From assembly GCA_958299035.1 (NCBI GenBank), contig CATQJL010000316.1:91844443-91908442 (forward strand): a stretch of 64,000 nt of DNA. Direction: 5' to 3'. Of this stretch, positions 49,301 through 61,246 are shown one piece after another. The DNA comes from Cylicocyclus nassatus. Lineage: Eukaryota > Nematoda > Chromadorea > Rhabditida > Strongylidae. Below the pieces are notes generated by a model. It was not told the DNA's origin, made no database searches, and saw only the letters and a list, made by a program, of their open reading frames with translations. Each line of letters starts with the position of its first letter. Within the stretch, counting starts at the first letter, position 1. The position numbers and the translations under genes were made by a program.

Positions 49301-50840
49301 CATTTGGTTTCATTGCCTTAACCACGCTTGCATACCGTCTTCTGGTGGATGCGACCTTCTTACACCCGGTAACTTTCCAAAATCTAAGCTCCCGTCCCCT
49401 CTTCTGTGTGTCCTGACGTCCCATCCTTGCAGTGTCACTGTGGTTTCCTCCAAATGGTCATCTTTGACAGTCGCAACCACGTCGTCAGTCTCTTCCGGTG
49501 TTGTGGATTGCACAGAAGTAGAGATGACTTGCGGTATTATTCCCAGCGTGAAGTTCTGTATTAGTTCGTCCAAAGTCTTCGCCAAAAGTTCTAATTTGTC
49601 CAGATCGGGTGTGAGATCTTCCTAGAATTGGCTGCAGTGTTTGGTTAGCATAGGGGAGGAAAAAGCTCATTTACCTTGAAAGGTTCGCAAATCGGTGACG
49701 CTTCCGTAATGCCAATGTTTTTAGCATCCGCCGTATCTCTGAACCATAGAATACGTCCATGGTCACCACAAATTTCCTTGTAAACTAGACCAACTGCCTG
49801 AAATTACTCGGAAACTGTAAACGTCCTAGAAATCAAGGAAGTCCCAGACCAGCCAAATGGGAAATCCCACATCGATTGTGTAGGATGTGCCTAGGTAGAA
49901 AAATTACCACCTAGTTCAACAGGCACTTTACCTGATATTCCTTCAAGAGATTCTCGTCTAAACCTAGTTTTTTCAGCTTTTTCTTATCTTTGATCAACTC
50001 GGTTTCCTTGAGTTCCTTCAGCAAATTCTCAGCAGCCACCTCCGCTGATGATGTCGCATTCTGAAAAGCTCGGTAATGACTTTGCGACTATTTCTGCTTT
50101 CGCGAACAAACACCTTCTCTTCCTCCTCCTCGGTTCGGTTTAGACTCCAAAAACGTTTCCACTTCTGGCATTCAGCAAGCAAAGTGGTATTTAGCTTGTA
50201 GTCCTCGGCTTTATAGCTAGCGTCGATCCATAGCACTGTTCTTAAAGTAAACAAATCTTCTTTGATAGCTTGACTAATTCATTTACAGCGGTTATGTACA
50301 AAAGATGAGCAGAAGAGAATAAGATGAGAAAATGAGTCCAAGTCACCTATTAGATGAATCACTTTGCGATGACAAAAATTCTTCTTCCACTTGCTTCGTA
50401 AGATTCCAGATCGAGTCAGCTCCGATCAACAACGCACTTACAACTAAATATTCGTATTACAGGAAGTATCCTCTATTGTGATCCTGAAGTTTACCGTCGG
50501 TTTCTGAAGGAGTGTTCTCTTCCAGCTTCTCGTTAATAGACTCAGTGGACTGTGCTGAAGCGGCAGTCTCAGTAGTGTCAAGATTCTGCGATGCCTCAGT
50601 CGTTGGCATCAAGTCTTTCTTTGATGTTTGTCTGAAATCATTAGGTAACTCAAAAGCTTTACGTCTGAAAGAATTTTATCTTTGGGAACGTTACCGTTCT
50701 TCTTCTGGGTCCTCATCTGGCCTAGCCCAATCGAGATCATCATTTTTGTCGAAAACGCGCTCTGCCGCACTCGTCTTTTTCCGTGAGATGCACCAAGTCA
50801 GCTCAACTAGGAGAAGAATTGTCAGCCAGTTCCATTTCAT
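43340..50840 (-). CDS. Cys-loop ligand-gated ion channel with a large N-terminal extension (979 aa)
   Basis: A 24-exon chain sums to 2940 bases with one stop. Residues 1-19 are a signal peptide. About 580 residues follow that I cannot assign: acidic, Ser/Thr-rich, with an amphipathic Lys/Leu/Glu helix at 176-212 and scattered cysteines. The receptor domain starts near 604. It shows a conserved beta strand (VVVRFGIYIESMS), W-R-P-D-P-F-F, the Cys loop with 13 residues between C734 and C748, FAYPVETVQFEW, and a second disulphide pair C795/C806 as in glycine/glutamate-gated anion channels. M1 is about 818-836, M2 849-868, M3 879-904, M4 947-968; the M3-M4 loop is short (about 45 residues). The M2 entrance reads E847-G848-R849; Leu858 is the conserved 9' residue. 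It should be a pentameric plasma-membrane receptor of the GABA/glycine-like branch; the ligand is unknown. A separate upstream secreted-protein gene cannot be fully excluded. Confidence 0.82.
46029..46376. mobile_element. MITE with about 50-bp inverted ends (channel intron)
   Basis: ATCTGAAGAGCATCGAACGC at the left end and its inverse (GTTCGATGCTCTTCAGAT) at the right continue inward to TGTCTTTGTT and CGCCAA matches. The element is about 348 bp with no coding capacity. It lies in the intron between exons 14 and 15 of the channel gene. Confidence 0.65.
47765..48596. mobile_element. piggyBac-type MITE with TTAA duplication
   Basis: TTAA at 47765-47768 and 48593-48596 flank inverted ends CACATTGACGACAA and TTGTCGTCAATGTG. 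TTAA target duplication with short inverted ends is the mark of piggyBac-family insertions. Subterminal copies of CGACCCACCGGTGGGTCG, an 18-bp palindrome, occur near 47838 and twice at about 48516-48577, each followed by an ATTGT(T/C)CGAAATGG-like sequence in most copies. There is no transposase gene, so it is non-autonomous. It sits in channel intron 8. Confidence 0.78.
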
Positions 50841-53800
50841 GTGGACTAAATCATTTCTTTATAAGAGTTTGTACGGTGCTAGAATAAAGCCGTCTTTACA
50901 AAGTTCTTTGTAAAGAATTTAGATTTCTTTTCTGACCTTACTATTCTTTAGCTTCGGCATGGGCAACGCTGCGTAATTTTAATCGTCATGTTATAAGCAA
51001 ACACAAATGGCCTTTCACTGCTTTAAAAGACGATACCGACTATACCGATTGCTTCTTTTATAACACTAATATTTGGACTTTAAGAAGTGATTGAAAATGT
51101 AGAATTAGTGATATTTGGGGTTTTCCAAAAAGTGTGTCCAGTGTTTGATCACCAGTAACTCTCTTGCATTAATATCTTTCGGCAATCTGTAGGTATCGCT
51201 CTGTAGAGTTGGCTTCAACATAGATTCATTCTTCGTTACTGTAAGATTTCCATAAGAACTTCCAGTATACAAAATCTTAGTAAAGCAGACCGTTTGACAC
51301 ATTTTTAAAAAGTTTGAAAAATTATATAACAGGGCAATCACGCATGCTGATTTCATTGCACAACTTTTTACGAGTTTACAGTATGTTTAAATAGTGTAAT
51401 CACATTTCCGTCAGCGACTTAGTTAGAATAAAGTTTTAAAGTTTTTGGCTTGTTTTTTCTTCCCAAGGCAAAATACGGCTCTCATTGACTAAATCCTCGC
51501 CGAAGTTCCGACGTGATCCTACGGTAATAAAGAACAATCGGTTATTCGCTGCAGTAAATCAAAATTCAAGTCAGCTTTACGGAATGATATGTGGTAATCG
51601 GCGAAAGAAATTACAGCAGGAGTATGTTTTGAATTATCAAAGAGTCTGCACATTTTTGGGACGTCCTGTTCACTTTTGCTCTATCCATGCATTATCTTCC
51701 ATAGTTCAAGATACAGAAAACCTAAAGAACTTGAAGAATGAAACTGAGCAATATAGGAGACGAATGCTTGTCAATTCCAGGTTGTGTCAAAAATCGGTTC
51801 TAACTTTGCATTAATGCCACGGCACGACCATTGGGAGAGATATGGATCCACATCATAAAATTCACTGATCTTATCCTACAGAAGATCTAGAGTACATCTC
51901 GAAGTACTACATAATACTAGCTGCATTTGTGAATGGTCAAAAAAGCAAAAATAACGATCCCAAACTATTCCTTTCTTTATGATGTCAACAATCAAATCTT
52001 AGCGATTGTCTTGCCACCAACATTTAACACCGGCGGAGAAAACTCTGATGAAAATAAGGGAAACACAGCATTTTGAGATTATTTCCATACAAGGCAGATC
52101 AATTCAATTATCATGTGGCAAACGAAAAAGGAACAAATTGATTGACGGAATGGAAAGCCGAATGATGCGAGGCAGGTGAATTAGGCTTTCTGACAAGGTC
52201 ATTTACAGCGAATAGTGGTAAAGATTAGTTATATTTCGAAAGCCTTGTTTTAGCGTTTACTCTTTCCGAGTACAAAAAAAATCAAGTTGAAACTACGCTC
52301 CTCCTCAGTTGGGAGTAACCCTGAAACTTACAAGAATTCTTGATAGATAAGGCTGCTGCGTAAATGGACAACCGGTTTCGATGATTTGCGTGACATTTCA
52401 TCACGATGAAAAATGACATTGTATTATTGTAAACTGGCAATGATGTATCCAATCAGATTAACAATCAATTTAATCTTGCTGCAGTAACGTTACTTCCAAT
52501 CTAAAACGATCAAACTTGGTGATTCAGCTGAGTTCGTACAGAGCACATGGTTTGAAAACTTACCTAGACTGGAAAGTGGCAATCTAATCACATATGTGGT
52601 GAAGATAAATTGGCAAATTGAGAACTGCCTGTTAATTTTCACATCAGCATGAGAATGAGCCAAGTTTCTAAAGCTCGGCTGGGCAGTGAAGTCCCCCTGC
52701 TCTCTGTTATCAACTGAACTCTTTGAACAGTTTAGATAGAAATATTTTATTTAGCACTTTTCAAGCTGAGATCATGGCGACTGAAGAATAACAGAATTGT
52801 ACATCATAAACTGAGGTTTTCGGCAGCCCATTTTATAGCAACACAAAGACTCGGGAAGGGGAGGGGGGGGGGCTCATTTCTGACTCTGCAGGGACTTTCA
52901 TCATTACCTAGTGGTAGAGTTTGTATACAAATAGGGCACGTGAGCGTTCGACTTTGATTGTTCGAGAAAAGTGAATGATGAAGAGATGCACATCGGTCTA
53001 CAGAAGAGTTACAAAATATGAATGCGAATGGCTTTTGGGAAAGGAGATAGACTTGCGCGAATTGTGAACGATTGAAAGGTAGACGGGCATGAAAGGGTTC
53101 GGGGCGCAGACTGTGTGGGCACAAGGCAGTGGCAGAAATATCACGACAATGTTCTATATACGAACATAGCCTAATTCAGGGGACATTCGCGATTTGGTCA
53201 ACATAGATTTTTCGAGAAAAATCGAGTACACACGCTGTGATTCGCACTCGTGTGGAAATGTAACCGGAAAATATAAGGTTAATACATCTCCTAGGTGGAC
53301 TAAACATCGGTAATGGTAGGTGCCCGCGAGTAGACAAGTGGCCCAGTCTCTGAAAGCGGCATCGGTGGCGGTAAAGACACAACTGACGATGGTGGTAAAC
53401 CATCCTGAATTTGCACTTCATGTTGTTTGTAAAAAAAATCCAAAAAGTCCGAAAACCTTCGAGCAACAGGGCTTCCGCGGAGGTGGAGGAGGTTTTGTTT
53501 TTCTCAAAGTGCTTGTATCGTTGCGACTTTCTATCCGATCCAACGTGCGGTCCAAGCGATCTATATCTCTCTCGGCTTGTCTAGAAAATGTAGAAATTTA
53601 GAGCCGCACCCAAAAATTGTTTCAAGTCGGATTTTCCCTTACACTTAGCTTTTTTCGATTAAATTCATTGTTCAATCAGACCGCCAAAAACCTTTTACAA
53701 TATCAGTCAGATCATGCATTCAAGCACTTGCAGTCCCAAAGCAAAAACGGCAATTTCCCACCTCACTGAAGCCCTCGTCAAAGTGGACTGCGGCCTAGTA

Positions 53801-54956
53801 TCGCCAAGCTCAGCAGCAGCGGCTACAAGTGGTGTTTTCACTCCACCGGATGGAACTGCCATTTGTGAAGCTGAAAACGACGAAATTCATTTATTTGGTT
53901 GCTTACAAGCACCATTAATGCGCAGAAGCAATTGTATTATTAGATCGTAAAATAAGTTTTGTTACATTCTTCGTCTTCCTCAAGAGAGCTCTAAAAACTT
54001 ATTTGACGCATTTGAGGAGCGTACATAAGGCTATCTAATGGTTTTCACCTTGACGGATATTAGCTATCAAGGCAATTTTGTCACAGCAAATTAACCTCCA
54101 TTTTTTCCCTTCTTAAAATTCCTCAGTCTTATATTTTCAGTTTTTTTTTTACGTTCCGGAGCATCAGTACTAATACGAAAGCAATTCGGAAGGTTATGCT
54201 GTCCAACAACGCAACTTGGAAACTTGCCAAGACTAATTCAAAAATTTCAAAGGTTTGAAAATTAATTCATTTTGCATGTAACATCTATGTATCAAAGAGC
54301 TACACTCACCACAGGTCTGATAGAAAAATAACTCTTGAGAAAGTTATGAAGATCTTTCCTTCAAGTTTCACAAAATTTAGACCCAATACTACAGCACACT
54401 GAGAATAGTAAGAAGTGAGGGGATGAATGACAAGGAAAGCTGATACACCTTAGAGAGTGGAGAGGCTTGTAAGATCAATTTTGAATAAGCTGTCCTGAGC
54501 AGATGTACACGAAGATGGGTTTTTTGTAGCTATCTCACTTCTTTCTAGAGACATAATGCTGAAGGTTCGGAGCATTGTTCTTTGTTAATTGTTGGATGGT
54601 GTCCTTACGTAATTTTGAAACAAACAGCCAAACATCAGAAATCACCAACATCAGAAATTTGTCCGGGGCATTTCAAATTCGCAGTCAAGAGCTCTCATAC
54701 GATTGTTGTAGTCAGGAACATTTTCGTCACCTACGAAGTGATAATCGTGTAAACGTTTGCTGCATCCTTTTTTAGTATCCTCACGACTCTTTCTGATAGG
54801 TGCTCCAAACTTGTGAGCAGCATTCAGATTGAGAAAAGAAGTTTTTGTAAGATTCTGATCAAAAGACTGTGTGTTCTGATATAGCATACATTGCAGTATA
54901 TGCTTGTGGAGCTGGACGATGACAATGCTAAAATTGCTACCTCGAAGAAAAAATCT
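50841..54956. other. Intergenic region between rapsyn and ion-channel genes
   Basis: 4.1 kb with no gene that I can support. Open frames at 51485-51814 (plus, 109 codons) and 53714-53950 (plus; the minus strand is open too) lack recognisable domains or splice chains. Poly-G near 52861-52872. The promoter of the ion-channel gene (minus strand) should lie just above 50840. The distance argues against an operon with rapsyn, which usually needs a few hundred bases. Confidence 0.45.
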
Positions 54957-57900
54957 TTACAACTTACTGCTGGGAGATTGTGCATCCACAGTGGAGCAAA
55001 TGCTTGGCGTTCTCATCGAGATATTATCCGATACAATTGCTCGACACCGACATTTTGGACACGTTTGATCCTCGCGCTCCAAAAGGAATGTGTGAAGACA
55101 TCTGAAACGGACTTTACAGCGCAGCAATTTTCTCGGCCAAGTTCAAAACCACCTTTCATGAAAGACATGTGAACATCGTAGCGCTTGCAGACTTTCGTCT
55201 TTTAGTCCATACCTAGTGCGACTGTTATACCAAAGGAGAAGTGCGATTCAAGATATACCTTTGCCCACAGAAATTGCAGAATAGCTCCATTTCTTGCGTG
55301 AGTTGACTAGCCGCCCTCCTGGCCACTTCTTCGCTATCTTCGTCGTTCAACTGCGAGTACAGATCGGCGAGTCGCGTGTGGCATTTGAGCATGACGTGCT
55401 AAAATAAGATAGAGGAGCAAGATTTGTGAGCTTTACTTATGTAATATTGAGTTAAGCAATTTTTGAGGACAGAAGGCAGTGTCCGTGAAAGTTTGAGGAC
55501 ATCAATTCAACGGACTGGAATAGCAAATCCTTCAGGTAATTTAGTGGACTACTCCGACTGTAAAATATAGATTTTGAAATGAGAGAATCTGTTGAAAGCT
55601 CCGACAACCGCTTGACCAATCACCTAATTGTAAGACCAGAAGAGTTCCGAGAGCCGCGACAGCCAAAAGCAGCAGCGCTCTCACAATACCTCGCTCGTCC
55701 CTGACCGCACGCAAAAAAGATTTGATCATTGGAAGCTAAAATCCAATACCAAAACTTGTTCGTACCCCATTTCTTCGTTTTTCGCAGCCCTAAATAATTT
55801 TCAGGTAGCTCAGTTTTATAACTCTGCATGGATTACACATGGGGAAGGGGCAAAGAGAGTGTCAGAAGTGCATATCGTGGCGGACCGAGCGGGAAGGATG
55901 GAGGGGGGGGGGCATTTTTAAAATTTACTTACATGGGTTATGAAAATGTCCAAGTGATTTGATTATTCTTGAAAACAATTAATATAATTTTTGAAAATTT
56001 TTAAAACTTCGAATTAGCCTCTAAAATAATTTTTGGGGTATGGCTGCCGCCACGCCCACTTTTTCTCGATTTTAGGGATTATAAATCTGCAAAAATTTTG
56101 AGAAACACCCCAGAAAATTTTTTCGAAGTGCGTGGCTAACGCCACACACCTTCATTGAAAAATTTTTTTGAGGCGCCCCCCCCCCCTCCGGACGAAATTC
56201 TGCGACCGCAACTGTTGTTACCCTATGAGCACCTCTCACGGCATCTTCATATTTTGCGAAGTTAAGTTGGACGTTTATAGAAGTTCTTGTTGCCACCCTC
56301 TCAGCACTGATCCCAAACTCCAAGCCAGACACTCTGCCCCGAACTGCTCATTACTAACCTATTATTAGCATAAATAAAGGCATTCAATCTTCCCTCTCAG
56401 TCAAACACGAACGGGAACTTCGTAACAATTTATACAAGTAAATCGTCTTGAAGAATCAGGTGCTGTTCTTGCCGAGCCCTGATCTAAGTGCCCGGACACT
56501 GTCAACATCTATGTGAAGCCCACCTTGCATCCGAGCGTCCGCGCAATATCGAGGCATTTCTTATTCAGCTGAATGGCTTGGCACTCGCATTGTCCAGTGT
56601 AGTGAGAGCGACTCTCGGATGCACTCTTGGCCATGCTGGCCAGCACCAGCACCTCGCCCATTCGATCCTGAGACGCCCGCAGAACGCGGTATGCCTCCTC
56701 GTAGCGAGCCCAGGACTTCTAAATCGAATAGTTGAACAAGAGGAATTGGCTAGCGCTGCCCAGCATTGGGGAAAACGCACTGTTATTGTTTCTTTTGCCT
56801 CGGACTCTCCCAACTCTCTGTATATGTCAGCTAGGCTGCACATGCATCGGGCATGGAGTGCTCGATTACCCGTCTCCGAAGCCAGCTGTAGAGCTTCCTA
56901 AAACAGCAAGATTATGCTGGCAGAAGGAAATTGCAAAGAAATGTAAAAGGAACAGCTTTATCAGAAATACTTCTTCAATTAATACTAACATGACTTGATA
57001 AACCTGTTCTTTTTCGAAAAATACCACAAGCTGATTCCCGACCAACGGTAACTTTAAGATTTACTGAAAACCTTAGTTTTCGCTTTGCTTGTTCATACTA
57101 ATAGTAAACTCAATAGAACGCATGCGAGGAATGCGACTGCACTTCCGTACGTAAACGAATAAGGACTCGGTTACTTCCGAGTTTCTATGTCTCTTGTAAC
57201 TTGTTCCCAGGGTAAAAAACCCACAGCTTACAGCTTTTGAAGATGCCGTACTTTTGGAAAAACAATCTAGCTGATTCAGACCCTTCAAATTTTCGTGTTT
57301 TTAAAATTAATGCAGTTTTCAGGATGTTGACAGTCTCTCGGTATTTCTATTGAGTTTCAGTATGCAGCAATTATGTTGGAAAGTCTGCAAATCTTTGATT
57401 CCAAAAATATTTTGGCAAACAATCAAGCATCCAGGATGACTTTTCAAATTTGATTGACTCAATTAATGCCTTGGGACCTATTCGTTGTTCTCTCCTATCA
57501 TTATCAAATTCGGATGCGAGTCATAAATCACTAACATCGCAAGCCTCTTTTGCCTCGACCAGTGATCCACGCATCCGCAATGCCACTGAGAGGTGGTAGA
57601 GAATGGTACACCTAGAGATACCAAGAACTTGGAATGACGCAGCCTGTTCCGAAGCCAACTAAATGGAGTTTTGATTTCAAAACTAGCTTACCTATATTTC
57701 GCATGGACGTCATCAACTGTGACAGACTGAATTATAGCCATAGCATTCCGTAGAAAAATCAGCGCTTTTGACAAATCTCTAAAAATGAAATATCGAATAT
57801 GAGTGCAGGGAAAAGAAGATGTTCACCTTAATAACATAAACAACGAGCCAAGTCCAACGCAAATTTGCAGCTCGAGCAGCTTATCGCCAGTCTCATTTGC

Positions 57901-60900
57901 GACATTCATCGCTTGTTCAAATGCTTCCAGACAATTTTGGAATTGGCTGAAGCCCAGATGAGCACAAGCTATTGCTAAAATGAGGGGCATTTGTAACGGA
58001 AGAAAGCCAAAATGTTAGACACCTAGATGGGCATATCCTGGCGTTCGCGGGTCCATGCTTGGGTGTTGCAAACTTGCTTTGCCGTAACTCAACGCCTGGA
58101 TGGATCTGTCTTTGGTGGTGTCGTCATATTCATTCAAAATCAGCACTAGTTTGGAGTGAACAGCTATTACGCACCTTGCTGAAGTCAGCGAGCCTTTCAT
58201 AAGCTTTGGCAAGGTTGAGGAACGCCTCGCTCTTCATGTACTCGTCGTGACGCTCGTTTGCAAGTTCCATTTGCTGAAGTGCATAGTGAAGCATTGCCTC
58301 GAACTCGCCACTGTCGCAGAATGCTTGGGCCAGATAGCCAAGCGTTATGAAACGATCCTCCGCATTTCTGTAACAATACAACTCAGCATTATGAGGTTTT
58401 TAGCCCGTTATTAGACGGCTCGGCACGAAGTGGCTAGTTGAAAATGCAAAAAAAGAAGCCCTCTGACTTTCGAATTTTTTACGAAACCCCCTTTGACCCT
58501 AGACGATAATCCCTAAAAAATCCCCAAAAAATGAAACATCGACTAAAAAAACGTCGCAAATTTTGTGTCTTTTCGGCCACAAAAACGAATCCCCTTTGCT
58601 GTTTGTCCCAAAAACGATATCCAGCTTGTTTATAGGCCACCTGTGCCGAGCTCTGAAACGAATGGGTCGTTCGAATAAACTAAACGTGCGCGAACGCAAG
58701 GCGAGGGCAGTTAGTGTTGTAGCGACTTGCGCGGCGCTGTCAAAAAGTCTCAGAGCCGCGTTCGAGCCCGCTTTGTGTGTTGACCGCCTCCGTTCCCCAT
58801 AAGATATGAAAACTGGTGGAAGTAAAGCATACAGCTACTCACGTCAACCGATGCAGGGCTTGCCTCCATTTATGAATTGCCTGCGCATGGTGCCGTTGAT
58901 GATATAGTCGTACGCCCGCCTCAAACAGATTTGTAAATAAAAAATGAAAAGTTTCTCGAAAGCCTTACGCTGCAACGGATATTTTGAAGCAGAATTGCAA
59001 AATGTGCCCTTGCACGCTATACGCACTATACATATTGATGTAATTGACACAAGATGTATTAGGTGGTCCCGAAAGTTTTGTCGGTTTTTTCAAACCATTA
59101 TAAAACCGCACACAATGAAGACCTGAATGAGTTACAACAAGCATTCGATGCAGCTTTTTCCTCTCTTTCGTAAAGATACATTTTCGAACCACAGACTTGT
59201 ATGCTTTTTTGATATTTGCCAAAATTCTCCATTCGCCAATTTTATGTGCTCAAACTTCGGCTAATCATAACTTATAATAACGGGCTAAGGATGTTTACGT
59301 GACTTTGTGTGTGTGTGAGTGTGTCTGTTACGAAATTCGTAGAGCGTGTTCCAGTCAACCTCCTGGGCTCAAATTTTGCACAGCGCATGCTACCCGCAAG
59401 AAAGTCCGACATGCAAAAGCACGAGCAGATTCGTTGAGTGGATCCCTCAGAAACTGCGCGCCAAACGATCCACTTTGCATTGGAGCCGCAAAATTGGGTC
59501 CGTAATTCCACTTTTTGCAGAGTCGTGGATGTTCACGCCATGTAAATGTGCAAGCCATGAACTTAGGCCCAAAAAAGTTACCAAAAATCCATTACTTTAC
59601 GAAAATGGCGCCAAAAAGTGTTGATTGCTTAAATGGTCATCTTGCCAAGCTTTTACCAGAACATTTGACGAGATTTTTGCACAAAGATGTAGCTCACGGT
59701 GGCTGCTGTTCTTATTGCAACTGTCAAAATCATGGAAAAGTCAAAAACCTATGAAAATTTGCGTTTGTTCTCCTGCAAAAAGTCTCACCCCACGCGAAAT
59801 CACCGATTTCGCATAGAAAAGCTTTTGGAATGAGTAGTTGTTTACATTTTGTCCGTGATAGTCGGCAATGCTCGGTGAGTTCCAATGCCATCATTATGCG
59901 AGAATAAGTAGGGCCTAGATAGTAGAGCGAGCCAGTGCGAGCCTCTGCGAAGCAGAGGTGACGCACTGGTTTTTAATAATTTCATTGCAAAGTTTCGACA
60001 AAAGTTGGGTATGGGTCAGATAGAGCAATTCTCGGACTATAAGGAGCTAATTTTAGGTTTACCTAATCTGCTGTCTTTAGCCTGAAAAAATTATTTCTTA
60101 AGAGGTCTCGATTTTCGGTAAAGTCATTGATCACGCAACTGCAGCAAATACACGAAAGCTTTCAAAGTTTCTGCATTTTAAAAAATGATTCTATTCAAAC
60201 ATTATTTATGCAACATGACCAAGTTTGATTTGCTTTGAAAAAGCAGCTTTTTAGAATTTTCGGTACTTTTACGTCGTAAACGTAATTGAAAAGCCACGGT
60301 TTTTGTAAAATAAATAATCATAACGGACTTGGTAAACGTTGCCTATGTAATCTAAAATGGGCGCAATATAGCCAAAGGTTAGCTCTACATGGCAGTTATC
60401 AGCGCTCTTTAAAAACATCAAAATAAAAATTTTTAAAATTCAGGAAAAAATTGCCGTTACTGCCGAGCTGCTCAAAAAGCCATGGCGATAACATTGCAAA
60501 GACAAGGTAGAACAGAGATCAAATATAGCTGTAAGAAGGAGGATAAAAATCTGAATCAAATGGTACCTAGGTTGTCCATGGATTGGTGTTCTGTGAGTTT
60601 CAGTGATGGACGAAAAAAACCGACAAAACTTTCGGAACAACTTAATATATAATTAACACATGCAGTCTGTCTGCCTGTCTTGAGCTCTGGAGTGCAGTGT
60701 TGCGCTGAGGAGACGCACCCGCAATGCGAGAGACTCGCATACTGAATTCCGGTCAATAGGACCATTCGCCCAAGTCAAACACCTGCGAACGCTGCACGAG
60801 GCACTTGCAAAGCGGATGCGCGGAATGAACGTGATACTGCGACTGAGAACGACTGCTTTCCAAAATTCCCAAAAAAAAATTTTTTTAGCTCACTTTCCAT

Positions 60901-61246
60901 CTTCTAGGAATGATCACTTGAACTGGAAATCGGCAAGTACTACTCAAAAGTACATTTACGGGTGATTGTGGGCATTACAAACTTAATGACTTTTCTCGTT
61001 CTGATTACTCCCGGGGATTCCCTTTACTTCTCATCTATGAGAAAATGAATGAAACCAACAATTACTGGAACCTAGATATTAACTACGAACCTTGCAATCA
61101 CAACAAGGCAGGTGATTGCAATGTTAACAGCATAAGAGAGCAGGAGGTCCAAAAAAACAGCAAACATGACCAAGCACCCTCACTTAATCATGATGCTCAA
61201 CTTAGTTAGTTACCTGCATGTTGTGCTTGGCGGCTCTCTGTCCCAT
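54957..61246 (-). CDS. rpy-1: Rapsyn homologue (441 aa, 12 exons)
   Basis: Rapsyn is the peripheral membrane scaffold that clusters nicotinic acetylcholine receptors at postsynaptic sites. The protein begins [10 protein letters not shown]; Gly2 is the N-myristoylation site and MGQ matches vertebrate rapsyn. Residues 12-330 are tetratricopeptide-type repeats that follow rapsyn residue patterns (G-x-x-L-Y near the start; [23 protein letters not shown]). The C-terminus is a RING-H2 domain with ligands C368, C371, C387, H389, H392, C395, C408 and C411. Human rapsyn has 412 residues, so the size fits. Intron 1 (58920-61213) carries a mariner element with a nested Helitron, and intron 8 starts with GC. 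An acceptor-like TATTACAG lies 10 bases before the ATG, possibly a trans-splice site. A GTAAGT just before the stop could give an alternative C-terminus. Confidence 0.93.
59059..60645. mobile_element. Mariner-type element with nested Helitron (rapsyn intron 1)
   Basis: The ends TTAGGTGGTCCCGAAAGTTT and, inverted, TTAAGTTGTTCCGAAAGTTT continue into TGTCGGTTTTTT on both sides and are flanked by TA. These match mariner inverted repeats and the TA target. Without the 705-bp Helitron the element is about 880 bp and shows no intact transposase, so it is a deleted, non-autonomous copy. A related relic lies at 22530-22665. Confidence 0.78.
59265..59969 (+). mobile_element. Non-autonomous Helitron, copy B
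   Basis: It begins TCATAACTTATAATAACGGG after an A and ends GTGACGCACTGG before a T, with the CTCTGC GAA GCAGAG hairpin about 12 bases upstream of the end. It is alignable end to end with copy A (24140-24832), including the GT-rich tract near the 5' end. Length is 705 bp and there is no Rep/helicase. It sits inside the mariner element at 59059-60645, so it inserted after it. Confidence 0.83.

Larger units (their letters stand above)
43340..50840 (-). other. Exon map of the ion-channel gene
   Basis: Exons 5' to 3' (minus strand): 50840-50695, 50631-50495, 50443-50347, 50240-50114, 50060-49932, 49797-49675, 49621-49336, 49287-49125, 47640-47532, 47465-47353, 47307-47223, 47173-47088, 47026-46956, 46873-46735, 45613-45535, 45458-45390, 45149-44929, 44878-44796, 44740-44600, 44551-44448, 43932-43807, 43756-43658, 43600-43509, 43454-43340. 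The joins around exons 12-14 (47173-46735) are the least certain, because other acceptors give other frames and the donor after exon 13 is weak. The join from exon 14 to exon 15, which ties the extension to the receptor, is phase-compatible. The introns at 47641-49124 and 45614-46734 each hold a transposon. Confidence 0.75.
54957..61246 (-). other. Exon map of the rapsyn gene
   Basis: Exons 5' to 3' (minus strand): 61246-61214, 58919-58843, 58367-58175, 58095-58023, 57974-57827, 57778-57692, 57611-57536, 56897-56799, 56718-56524, 55398-55259, 55212-55153, 55101-54957. The lengths sum to 1326 bases. All joins were fixed by phase and by the family alignment; for example the acceptor at 57611 restores Lys-Tyr-Arg, and the one at 58095 restores Phe-Ser-Lys-Ala-Leu. 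The introns at 57535-56898 and 56523-55399 hold no coding sequence that I can support. Confidence 0.88.

Noticed and set aside
51485..51814. 109-codon plus-strand frame
   Set aside because: No domain or conserved feature, and it lies in the rapsyn-channel spacer; likely chance.
53714..53950. Frame open on both strands
   Set aside because: Both strands read open for about 50-78 codons with no partner exon; I cannot choose a strand or a product.
59272..59511. Open frames within 59299-59754 and matching ones at 24520-24825
   Set aside because: They lie inside the two Helitron copies and only reflect shared repeat sequence; no domain.
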